A stretch of DNA of 34,277 bases from contig CAIYNX010000288.1 of NCBI GenBank assembly GCA_903927645.1, positions 1 through 34,277 of the forward strand, given 5' to 3'. Under the pieces are notes generated by a model. The model saw only the letters and a list, made by a program, of their open reading frames with translations, made no database searches and was not told the origin of the DNA. The DNA comes from an uncultured Mucilaginibacter sp. Its GTDB lineage: Bacteria; Bacteroidota; Bacteroidia; Sphingobacteriales; Sphingobacteriaceae. Made by a program: the position numbers and the translations under genes. Below are positions 1 through 7,557 of this stretch, one piece after another. How positions within the stretch are numbered: position 1 is the first letter of the stretch; each line of letters starts with the position of its first letter.

Positions 1-215
1 GATCGGTTTTCCTTGTAGTACCTGCCAATCAATGTTCCATCGGCATAATAAACTTCAGATGATAAAGATAAATATGGGTTTTTAATATCTTTCATATCTG
101 GCGAATAACCAAATAACCCAAGGAAATTTAATTCAATTGAACAAAAGAAAATAACAATAAAATAAAGAAAAATAATTGTATACCTGAGGATTTTGTTTTT
201 AATACTTCTGAACAT
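1..215 (-). CDS. Penicillin-binding protein 1A-type transglycosylase, N-terminal fragment (cut by window edge)
   Basis: Only the first 71 codons are inside the window. The ATG is at 213-215, with an in-frame stop nine codons upstream. Seen: a short basic N-terminus (MFRSIKNKILRY), one hydrophobic membrane anchor (about residues 13-29), then LFGYSPDMKDIKNPYLSLSS, EVYYADGTLIGRYYKENR. A membrane anchor followed by a 'NP...SEVY..DG..LG.YY.ENR' block is typical of the start of Bacteroidota class A PBPs. These polymerise and cross-link peptidoglycan in the periplasm. The catalytic glycosyltransferase and transpeptidase domains would lie outside the window, so this is a family assignment from the N-terminus only. 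It is divergent from the PPK2 gene across a 110-bp gap. Confidence 0.8.
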   Translation of the reverse strand, partial: MFRSIKNKILRYTIIFLYFIVIFFCSIELNFLGLFGYSPDMKDIKNPYLSLSSEVYYADGTLIGRYYKENR

Positions 216-325
216 AGGGTAAAGATGTAAAATTAAAGTTTAAATTGGGCTTTTCACCCCAAAAATTATAAACTTAAATTAATCCGGTAAATTTAATTTA
301 ACTTAGTAAAAGTCCCAATTATTAA

Positions 326-1207
326 ATGAAAGAGTTAATAGAAAAGTTTATAGTAAAAGAAGGATCGGAATTTTCTTTAAAAAATTTTGATCCTTCATAT
401 GATGCCAATTTAAATAAGGAAGATGTTGAATTAAACTTATCCTCATTAATAAAGCAAACATCTGAACTTCAAACTAAGCTTTACGCAAGTAATAACAATG
501 CAATTCTTATTTTATTTCAGGGAATCGATGCCTCTGGTAAGGATAGTGCTATTGCGCATACATTATCGGGACTTAATCCGCAAGGTTGCGAAGTTTTTAG
601 CTTTAAACAACCAAACAATGAAGAAATTGGTCATGATTTTTTATGGCGTCATTATAAATCATTTCCAAAATTTGGTCGTATTGGTGTTCATAATAGGTCG
701 TACTATGAAAACGTACTAATTACAAAAGTTCATCCGGAATTATTGAAAAAAGAATATTTACCAGAATTAACTGATACCACACAAATAAAAGATAGCTTTT
801 GGGAAAATAGGTATAACAGTATCAGAAATGTTGAAGAACATCTTTCATTAAATGGAACGGTTATTATTAAATTTTTCCTTCATCTCTCAAAAAATAAGCA
901 AAAGGAAAGGTTTTTAAAGCGAATTAACGAACCTGAAAAAAATTGGAAATTTTCTGTGGATGATATTTACGAAAGAAACTTTTGGAGTGAGTATATGAAT
1001 GCTTATGAATTGGCTATAAAAAAAACTGCTACAGTGCATTGTCCTTGGTATATAATTCCGGCAGATAAAAAATGGTTTACCAGATTGGCAATTTCTACCA
1101 TTATTTTGGACACACTTAAAAGCCTAGATTTAAAATTTCCTAAATTAACCACTCTTCAGAGGGATAATTTAACAATAGCAAAAAAAAGTTTATTAAACGA
1201 ACCTTAA
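326..1207 (+). CDS. PPK2-family polyphosphate kinase
   Basis: The 293-residue product matches the PPK2 family (P-loop kinases that move phosphate between polyphosphate and nucleotides in the cytoplasm). Seen: a Walker A segment FQGIDASGKDS around residues 65-75; the conserved stretch FLWRHYKSFPKFGRIGVHNR with the following SYYENVL, which corresponds to the family's Walker-B region; and a C-terminal KFFLHLSKNKQKERFLKR lid-like segment followed by W-x-Y-IPADKKWFTRLA. Length and motif order suit a one-domain PPK2. Whether it works on AMP, ADP or several nucleotides (class I, II or III) cannot be told by eye. It appears monocistronic: about 110 bp separate it from the divergent PBP gene and 260 bp from the next gene. 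The start is the first ATG; I see no ribosome-binding site, which is normal for this phylum. Confidence 0.92.
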   Translation: MKELIEKFIVKEGSEFSLKNFDPSYDANLNKEDVELNLSSLIKQTSELQTKLYASNNNAILILFQGIDASGKDSAIAHTLSGLNPQGCEVFSFKQPNNEEIGHDFLWRHYKSFPKFGRIGVHNRSYYENVLITKVHPELLKKEYLPELTDTTQIKDSFWENRYNSIRNVEEHLSLNGTVIIKFFLHLSKNKQKERFLKRINEPEKNWKFSVDDIYERNFWSEYMNAYELAIKKTATVHCPWYIIPADKKWFTRLAISTIILDTLKSLDLKFPKLTTLQRDNLTIAKKSLLNEP

Positions 1208-1466
1208 AAAACCATACAATAGTTTAAAGACCACTTTTGGGTATAATTATTATTATTTTTCTTCCACTTTTAATTCTAATTTTCGAAATTCAACTTTTAA
1301 AAAGTAAAGCACATTTTTACTTTATAACGTTTTTGTTACAATTAATCTCTATATTTATATCTTGTATTGATAAGGATAGCTTATTTTAACAAAAATTAAA
1401 TCATATTATTTTAATTGTTAAAATGTGTAAACATCAATTAGTAATTTAATAATTATTTATATCATC

Positions 1467-2708
1467 ATGAAAAGTACTTGTTTTATTAAAGTTTTTGTTT
1501 TATTGTTATTAGCTTACAATAACAGTTTTGCATTACCTGAAAAAAAGCCTCTTGGTGATGTTATTATTCAGTGGAATTCAATTTCTATAAAAGCTTCAAA
1601 AAAAGCAAAACAGACTACAAACTTCACAAGTAGAACTTTAGCAATAGAATCAATTGCAATTTATGATGCTGTAAATTCAATTAGCCATATCGGAAAACCT
1701 TATCATTTTAACGGAAAATCAACAGCCAACGCCTCAACCGAAGCAGCGGCAGCAAAGGCAGCTCATGATGTTTTAATTAAATATTTTCCACTTCAAAAAA
1801 TAGTTATTGATTCGGCTTTGTTAATAAGTTTACAAGGTATCACCGAAGGTGATGTTGCAGAAGGTGAAAAGATTGGTGCAGCTTCAGCGGCTGATATTCT
1901 AGCAATGCGAGAAATTGACGGATCATTACCTGATATACCTTACCAGGCTTCCAGTAACAGTGGATTAGGTAATTATAAACTTACACCAGGGGTTTTTGCT
2001 CCAGGAATTAGCCAACAATGGGGTAGGATAAGACCTTTTTTAATTTTAAGCGGTAACCAATTCAGACCAGTAGCTCCTCCAGAACTTACCAGCGCTGCCT
2101 ACAAAAATGATTTGGATGCTGTTGCTGAAATTGGGTCAGTTTCAAGTACTAAACGTACTTTAGAACAAACTCATATAGCACAATTTTATAAACAAGATGC
2201 CGAGTTAACTGTAAACGAAATTGCACGTTTATTAACACAACAGCGCGGTTCAACCATTGAAGAAACGGCCTTAGTTTTTATGTTAGTCGATGTGGCAGAG
2301 GCTGATGCTTGTATAGCCTCATTTGAGTCAAATTATTACTATCTGTTTTGGAGGCCAGTTACAGCTCTTAATACTGAAATTGATGGTTCAACCAGTAAAG
2401 GTTATGCGAAATTTTCGCCTTTGGTAATAACTCCTCCATATCCTTCCTATTGTTGCGGGCATTGTAGTATGGTTTCAGCGGGACTCGAGGTTCTCAAAAA
2501 ATTTTACGGCAATGATAATATACTCGAAATACATTCTACCACCCGTGGTGAACCAAGTAGAGTAATTAAATCTTTGAGTCAAGTAGAATCAGAAAATGGT
2601 CAAAGCAGTTTATATGGAGGTATAAATTTCCCTTTTGATATCAGAACTGCCGATGAACAAGGACATAAATTGGCTCAGTATATATTAAAAACTTGGTACG
2701 CAAATTAG
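1467..2708 (+). CDS. Secreted vanadium-haloperoxidase/PAP2-fold protein with degenerate active site
   Basis: This 413-residue protein has a signal peptide (about residues 1-22). The body resembles bacterial vanadium-dependent haloperoxidases (PAP2 superfamily), with an early SRTLAIESIAIYDAVNSI segment typical of the family. Three family motifs can be located: FWRPVTAL (R296), PPYPSYCCGHCSM (C329-C333, with H332) and SSLYGGINFPFD (S381, N387). In characterised members the vanadate or phosphate pocket uses Lys, Arg, a Ser-Gly-His and an Arg-x5-His. Here, by motif alignment, Lys becomes Asn289, Ser becomes Cys330, Arg becomes Ser381 and the metal-coordinating His becomes Asn387. Arg296, Gly331 and His332 remain. 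The fold is therefore likely but haloperoxidase or phosphatase activity is doubtful. The gene stands alone between 260 bp of AT-rich DNA (nothing definite seen) and a convergent neighbour. Confidence 0.8.
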   Translation: MKSTCFIKVFVLLLLAYNNSFALPEKKPLGDVIIQWNSISIKASKKAKQTTNFTSRTLAIESIAIYDAVNSISHIGKPYHFNGKSTANASTEAAAAKAAHDVLIKYFPLQKIVIDSALLISLQGITEGDVAEGEKIGAASAADILAMREIDGSLPDIPYQASSNSGLGNYKLTPGVFAPGISQQWGRIRPFLILSGNQFRPVAPPELTSAAYKNDLDAVAEIGSVSSTKRTLEQTHIAQFYKQDAELTVNEIARLLTQQRGSTIEETALVFMLVDVAEADACIASFESNYYYLFWRPVTALNTEIDGSTSKGYAKFSPLVITPPYPSYCCGHCSMVSAGLEVLKKFYGNDNILEIHSTTRGEPSRVIKSLSQVESENGQSSLYGGINFPFDIRTADEQGHKLAQYILKTWYAN

Positions 2709-2754
2709 TTATTGATAAAAGGCTAATAGTTATTCTAAGTATAATAATTAAAAA

Positions 2755-3531
2755 TTAAATAATTATAAAATCATCACCATCTTTTAAAAAGGGTAAACTT
2801 GATCTTGTTCTTTCAATTTCTCCAGCCTCAATAGTAATTGTCTGTATTATCTCATTATTTTTATTTTCGAATAAGCTAATGCCTAATGGGTTAATGCATA
2901 CAGAATTTCCTGTATGTTTAATGTTATTCCCATCTTTACCAATTCTATTTACTCCTACAACGAATGTCTGATTTTCTATTGCTCTGGCTTTAATAAGTGC
3001 TAGCCAGTGTTCAATTCGTGGTTCGGGCCAGTTTGCTACTACAATTAATAAATCATATTCCGTGTTTTTATTTCGCAGCCAAACAGGAAATCTTAAATCG
3101 TAGCAAATAACAGGGCAAATATTCCATCCATTTAATTCAACAATAAGTTTATTACTACCCGGAATGTAATTTTCATTCTCCAATCCTAAACCAAATAAGT
3201 GCTTTTTATCATATTGATCAAAAATACCATTTGGTCTCATCCAGATTAATCTGTTATAAAATTGGTTATTTTCTTTGATAATTAAACTTCCAGTTACAAC
3301 CGCATCATAATGCTTCGCAATTTTATGCATCCATGTAATTGTTTTACCATCCATGGGTTCGGCCAACCTATTGGCATCCATTGAAAAACCCGTATTAAAC
3401 ATTTCGGGTAAAATAATCAGATCCGTTTCTAAATTCGCCTTTGTTAACTTTTCTCTTATGTTTAATAAATTTCTATCAATATCTTCCCAAAAAATATCAG
3501 CCTGGTAAATTGTAATTTTTAAATCATTCAT
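2755..3531 (-). CDS. Nitrilase-superfamily amidase, probable omega-amidase (YafV type)
   Basis: The 258-residue protein is a carbon-nitrogen hydrolase. The catalytic triad is visible: Glu43 in LPEMFNTGF, Lys109 in YDKKHLF and Cys143 in CPVICYDLRFP. The F-N-T-G-F after the Glu, the YDKxHLF block and the ANWPEPR segment fit the YafV/omega-amidase branch, which hydrolyses the omega-amide of 2-oxoglutaramate or 2-oxosuccinamate to free acid and ammonia. It lies 43 bp downstream of an aminotransferase gene on the same strand. This supports the role: glutamine transaminases produce 2-oxoglutaramate, and the amidase pulls the reaction forward. Substrate is inferred from family and context. The ATG at 3529-3531 fits the family N-terminus (LKITIYQADIFWED). 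Confidence 0.88.
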   Translation of the reverse strand: MNDLKITIYQADIFWEDIDRNLLNIREKLTKANLETDLIILPEMFNTGFSMDANRLAEPMDGKTITWMHKIAKHYDAVVTGSLIIKENNQFYNRLIWMRPNGIFDQYDKKHLFGLGLENENYIPGSNKLIVELNGWNICPVICYDLRFPVWLRNKNTEYDLLIVVANWPEPRIEHWLALIKARAIENQTFVVGVNRIGKDGNNIKHTGNSVCINPLGISLFENKNNEIIQTITIEAGEIERTRSSLPFLKDGDDFIII

Positions 3532-3574
3532 AAAATGAAAATACTATTTCTTAAAAACAATTTTTTAAATACCG

Positions 3575-4720
3575 TTATACTTTAATTAATTTTTCAAGTG
3601 CCTTTTCGAGTGTTTCTTTTTGCTTTGCAAAACAAAACCTTAAAACATGATGATCGGTACCCTTACTATAAAATGATGATACCGGAATTGCGGCTACCCC
3701 TTTTTCTTTTGTTAATCGAATAGCAAAATCATAATCACTTTCATCAGTAATTTTTTGATAAGTTGCCATTTGAAAATAAGTACCTGCTGAGGATAATAAT
3801 TCAAAACGAGTTTGTGTCATTCCTTCCCTAAAATAATCTCGTTTTTCCTGGAAAAAATTTGAAAGTCCTAAATAAGTATTTTCATCTTTTAAATATTCTG
3901 CTATAGCATATTGCATTGGTGTATTAACACTAAATACTAAAAACTGATGAACCTTACGAAATTCATTCATCAAGTATTCGGGCCCTATGCAATAACCTGC
4001 CTTCCATCCTGTTGCATGTAATGTTTTACCAAATGAAGAAACTATAATACTTTTTTGCTGTAATTCCGGATATGAAGCCATGCTATGATGTATTTGATTA
4101 TCAAAAATCAGGTGTTCATATACTTCATCACTTAAAATCAAAATCTCCTGATTTCTAACCAGCGCACTTAATTCTTCTATATCCTGCTTCTGCAAAATGG
4201 TTGCAGTTGGGTTATGAGGCGAATTAAGTATAATCATTCTGGTTTTACTGTTAGCTAGTTTTTTAACCATATCCCATGGTATTTTATAGTCGGGCGGCTC
4301 TAACTCCAATGATTTTACAATACCTCCTGCTAACCGAATGGCAGGTGCATAACAATCATAAGCAGGCTCAAATATGATTACTTCGTCGTTTTGATTAATT
4401 AATGCTGCAATTGCTGTAAATATTGCCTGAGTTCCTCCGGCCGTAACTGTAATTTCAGTTTCAGGGTTATAATTACTACCATAAAGTTTTTTTGTTTTAA
4501 TAGCAATTTGTTCACGTAAAGCCAAAACGCCTGCCATTGGCGCATATTGATTTTTTCCACTTAGCATCGCTTTGTTTACTAAATCAATAAGTATTGGTGA
4601 TGTATCGAAATCGGGAAAACCCTGGGATAAATTAATGGCACCAACTTTATTAGCTAAAGCAGATAATACTGTAAAAATTGTTGTTCCTGTATTGGGTAGT
4701 TTAGATACTATAGGTGTCAT
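3575..4720 (-). CDS. Class I/II PLP aminotransferase, probable glutamine/methionine transaminase (YbdL/KAT-like)
   Basis: The 381-residue product is a fold-type I aminotransferase acting in the cytoplasm. Seen: GAINLSQGFPDFDT near residues 28-40 (substrate loop), TAGGTQAI at 93-100, the NSPHNPTA block with Asn170, SDEVYEHL with Asp198 and Tyr201 (PLP ring contacts), and the Schiff-base lysine Lys232 in SSFGKTLHATGWKAGY. The 'LSQGFPDF' and 'SFGKT.H.TGWK.GY' signatures are those of the kynurenine aminotransferase/YbdL group, which includes glutamine- and methionine-linked enzymes. Pairing with the downstream omega-amidase suggests glutamine is an amino donor, for instance to make methionine from 4-methylthio-2-oxobutanoate. 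The exact keto acid is inference. It is divergent from the ABC importer across 101 bp. Confidence 0.88.
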   Translation of the reverse strand: MTPIVSKLPNTGTTIFTVLSALANKVGAINLSQGFPDFDTSPILIDLVNKAMLSGKNQYAPMAGVLALREQIAIKTKKLYGSNYNPETEITVTAGGTQAIFTAIAALINQNDEVIIFEPAYDCYAPAIRLAGGIVKSLELEPPDYKIPWDMVKKLANSKTRMIILNSPHNPTATILQKQDIEELSALVRNQEILILSDEVYEHLIFDNQIHHSMASYPELQQKSIIVSSFGKTLHATGWKAGYCIGPEYLMNEFRKVHQFLVFSVNTPMQYAIAEYLKDENTYLGLSNFFQEKRDYFREGMTQTRFELLSSAGTYFQMATYQKITDESDYDFAIRLTKEKGVAAIPVSSFYSKGTDHHVLRFCFAKQKETLEKALEKLIKV

Positions 4721-4821
4721 GTAATTGCTAAATTAAATATAATAGCTAAATAAGTCAAACAGTAAAAGGGTAAAACAGAAAGCTTTTTTTACTTTTATCA
4801 TTAAATTATTATTTATATTTC

Positions 4822-5793
4822 ATGAAAGTTATCAAATACAGTTTATTCATAATTTTTCTTATCCTTATTAATTCATGCAATCAAAAACCTGTTGATAAAA
4901 TTCCAACTATAGGGTTTGTTGACTTTTTGGAGGATGCTACTTTAGCCCCTGCGCATACTGGCTTTGTTGACGCACTTAAAAAAAATGGTTTTAGTGAGGA
5001 AAATAAAAACATTAAAATTGAATACAATAATGCACAGGGTAACATTCCTACTTTAATACAAATTGTTAACCGTTTTGTTTCACATAAAGTTAATTTATTG
5101 GCAACATGCACCACTTTATCATCCATAACGGCATTACAAAGAACAAAATCTATTCCAGTATTTGTAATGGTTTCACCAACTGCTAAAATCATGAACCTAA
5201 TTGATAATAAAGGAAACCCACCCATAAACCTATTTGGTGCTGTTGAAGATTTAAACTATATAGACACCTCATTTTCAAACATTTCAAAATTTATTAGGCC
5301 AAAAGGAGCCAACCTTGTAGTTGGCATGATTTATAACCAAAGTGAACCACAATCAGTGGATGCAAAAAATAGGATAGAAATGTTATCGCGCAAACTAAAT
5401 ATAAATTTGATTGCACTCCCTTTAAATTCCTCTGCTGACGCTCAATTAATAACACAATCGTTATTGACCCATCACATAGATGCTTTTTTTGCTAATCCTG
5501 ATAATACTGTTTTTGCCTCCTTTGAAACCATACTAAAAAGTTGTAACCAAATAAATGTACCGATATTTACAAGCGAGGCTGGTTTGGTTAAAAGGGGTGC
5601 TGTTGCTGCTTTTGGTGCCGATATTTACCAATGGGGATACCAAGCTGGAGAACAAGCAGCACATTACCTTAAAACGCATAATTCTAAAGACCTTAAACCT
5701 GAAATGGTTAAAATTAGACGAAGGGTTTACAATGTAAGTGCTGCAAAAAAATATCAATTAACAATTCCTTCTAATTTTGAACCAATTAAATAA
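4822..5793 (+). CDS. ABC-importer substrate-binding lipoprotein (TrpX-type family)
   Basis: This 323-residue protein begins with a lipoprotein signal peptide. A hydrophobic stretch ends in the lipobox LINSC (Cys19), so it should be lipid-anchored in the envelope. The body has the periplasmic-binding fold of the 'ABC transporter substrate-binding protein' family that includes TrpX. Typical elements are IGFVDFLEDATLAPAHTGF, an 'IP.....T' segment (TTLSSITAL) and an FGADIYQWGYQAGEQAA block near the C-terminus. It is the first gene of a three-gene importer. Its TAA overlaps the permease ATG by one base (taatg), so translation is probably coupled. In this family ligands include aromatic amino acids, but nothing here identifies the substrate. 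TATATTTC at 4813-4820, right before the ATG, is one base from the phylum's -7 consensus and could give a leaderless transcript; I do not call it. Confidence 0.87.
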   Translation: MKVIKYSLFIIFLILINSCNQKPVDKIPTIGFVDFLEDATLAPAHTGFVDALKKNGFSEENKNIKIEYNNAQGNIPTLIQIVNRFVSHKVNLLATCTTLSSITALQRTKSIPVFVMVSPTAKIMNLIDNKGNPPINLFGAVEDLNYIDTSFSNISKFIRPKGANLVVGMIYNQSEPQSVDAKNRIEMLSRKLNINLIALPLNSSADAQLITQSLLTHHIDAFFANPDNTVFASFETILKSCNQINVPIFTSEAGLVKRGAVAAFGADIYQWGYQAGEQAAHYLKTHNSKDLKPEMVKIRRRVYNVSAAKKYQLTIPSNFEPIK

Positions 5794-6668
5794 TGGATTT
5801 CTATCTGTTTGCAGTATTACAGGGTTTATGTTTTTCTGGTATTGCTTTAGGTATTTATATTTCAATGAAAATATTTAATATACCTGATATTACTACTGAT
5901 GGTAGTTATACCTTAGGGGCTGCTGTTACTGCAATTTTGTTGATGCATCATATCTCCGCATTTATTGCTTTGCCTTTAGTACTTATTGCAGGGGCTATTT
6001 CAGGCGCATTAACAGGTTTAATACATACAAAATTAAAAATTAACGCTTTGCTTGCAGGTATTTTGGTGATGTATTCATTATATTCAATTAATCTAACAAT
6101 AATGGGCAGGTCAAACCTTCCATTAATAAATGTTCCTTCATTATTTTCAATATTAAATATATCCTCTAATACTAACTATAATTCATTTTATATCCTTATT
6201 GTATTTATTACAATTACAACAACTATAATCGGGTATTTATTAAAAACTGATTTTGGTATTGCCATGCGTGCAACCGGAGATAGTGAAACAATGATAAGGT
6301 CATTGGGTGTTAACACGGATAGGATGAAAATTATTGGTTTGGCATTAGCAAATGCATTAACTGCTGTTAGCGGATACCTAATGAGTCAATTACAGGGCTT
6401 TACCGATATAAGTATGGGTATAGGAATTGTAATAGTTGGTCTTGGTTCTGTAATTATTGCCGAAACCTTTATTAATTTATTTAATATAACTTCTGTTTGG
6501 CTTAGTTTAGGTTTGGTTTTATTGGGTGCTGTTATTTTTCAATTGGTATTGGCTATTACCCTTGACCTTGGGGTTGATGCCAATTTATTAAAGTTGGTTA
6601 CAGCTGCATTTGTATTAATAATCATAATTATTCCTAAGTTAAAGTTTAATTTCTTGCCTAAAATTTAG
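5793..6668 (+). CDS. ABC transporter permease (TrpY-type)
   Basis: A 291-residue integral inner-membrane protein with roughly eight hydrophobic segments, Gly/Ala/Ile-rich throughout. Features of the branched-chain/TrpY permease group are IYISMKIFNIPDITTDGSYT near the N-terminus (a 'PD.T.DGS...GAA' motif) and a cytoplasmic loop, GIAMRATGDSETMIRSLGVN at about residues 154-174, that fits the coupling helix contacting the ATPase. The start codon overlaps the stop of the binding-protein gene, and only 4 bp separate its stop from the ATPase start, so the three genes are one operon. The hydrophobic C-terminus ends in a short basic tail (PKLKFNFLPKI). The permease role is secure; the cargo is not known. 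Confidence 0.9.
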   Translation: MDFYLFAVLQGLCFSGIALGIYISMKIFNIPDITTDGSYTLGAAVTAILLMHHISAFIALPLVLIAGAISGALTGLIHTKLKINALLAGILVMYSLYSINLTIMGRSNLPLINVPSLFSILNISSNTNYNSFYILIVFITITTTIIGYLLKTDFGIAMRATGDSETMIRSLGVNTDRMKIIGLALANALTAVSGYLMSQLQGFTDISMGIGIVIVGLGSVIIAETFINLFNITSVWLSLGLVLLGAVIFQLVLAITLDLGVDANLLKLVTAAFVLIIIIIPKLKFNFLPKI

Positions 6669-6672
6669 AATT

Positions 6673-7422
6673 ATGATTAGTGTTAAAAACTTATATAAAA
6701 CATTTAATCAAGGAAAAGCTACGCAAGTAAATGCTGTTAATGGAATTTCTTTGGATATTAAGAAAGAAGAATTTTTAGTAATTGTAGGATCAAATGGATC
6801 AGGAAAATCAACTTTATTAGACTTAATTGCAGGTAAGTTGTTTGCCGACAAAGGAGAGATTGTATTAAATGGGTTTGATGTTTCAAAATTACCTGATTAT
6901 AAAAGGTCAAAATGGATAGCCCGAGTTTTTCAAAATCCTTTTAGTGGCACAGCTTCACAACTTAGTATTTTGGATAATTTTAGATTGGCATCTATACGTA
7001 CACAATCAAAAGGGTTAACCATTGGCATTAATGAATTGTTTAAAAAGAAGGTTAAAGAAAAAATTAGCCTTTTAGGTATGGGGCTTGAAAATAAAATCGA
7101 CCAACCAATTGGATCTTTATCTGGTGGTCAGCGTCAGGCTTTAACACTTTTAATGAGTATTATGGATGATTGTAAAGTTTTATTGCTTGACGAACCTACA
7201 GCCGCTCTCGACCCTCGTTCCTCTGCTTTGATTATGCAAACTGCTGATTTATTAATAAAAGAATTTAATTTAACGGCTTTACTTATTACACATAATTTAA
7301 GAGATGCTTATAATTACGGAAATCGAATTATTATGATGAATGAAGGACGAATAGTACAGGATATTAATAATTATGAAAAGGCTAAACTTAAACAAACTGA
7401 ATTATACGATTGGTTTGTTTAA
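6673..7422 (+). CDS. ABC transporter ATP-binding protein (TrpZ-type)
   Basis: The 249-residue cytoplasmic ATPase of the importer. All nucleotide-binding elements are intact: Walker A VGSNGSGKST (about residues 38-47), Q-loop VFQNPFSG, signature LSGGQRQAL, Walker B VLLLDEPTAALDP and the switch histidine in LLITHN. It ends the three-gene operon and should form the dimer that drives the preceding permease. A 29-nt AT-rich hairpin (7437-7465) follows 15 bp after the stop and may terminate the transcript. As in other one-ATPase/one-permease systems of this class, homodimers of both subunits are expected (family knowledge, not seen). Confidence 0.93.
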   Translation: MISVKNLYKTFNQGKATQVNAVNGISLDIKKEEFLVIVGSNGSGKSTLLDLIAGKLFADKGEIVLNGFDVSKLPDYKRSKWIARVFQNPFSGTASQLSILDNFRLASIRTQSKGLTIGINELFKKKVKEKISLLGMGLENKIDQPIGSLSGGQRQALTLLMSIMDDCKVLLLDEPTAALDPRSSALIMQTADLLIKEFNLTALLITHNLRDAYNYGNRIIMMNEGRIVQDINNYEKAKLKQTELYDWFV

Positions 7423-7436
7423 ATTTTAAATAGTTT

Positions 7437-7465
7437 AATTTCATTACTATGCTAAAAGTGAAATT
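7437..7465 (+). terminator. Possible AT-rich terminator hairpin after the ABC operon
   Basis: The sequence aatttcatt pairs with agtgaaatt (nine pairs including one T-G wobble) around an 11-nt loop, starting 14 bases after the ATPase stop. The stem has little GC and is followed by aatttatt rather than a clean T run, so termination efficiency is uncertain. Confidence 0.35.
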
Positions 7466-7471
7466 AATTTA

Positions 7472-7527
7472 TTGGACTAATGAATAATTAAAATTCAATT
7501 AAACCGTTTGTAAAAACAATAGTCCAA
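7472..7527. repeat. 8-bp inverted repeat ttggacta / tagtccaa in the leader region of the DUF6515 gene
   Basis: Perfect 8-bp arms at 7472-7479 and 7520-7527 are separated by 40 bp, and lie 30 bp ahead of the next start codon. It may be a long-looped leader structure or an operator pair. It may also be chance in AT-rich DNA. Confidence 0.3.
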
Positions 7528-7557
7528 CCTAATGTGTTACCTTAAAAAAAATAAATC

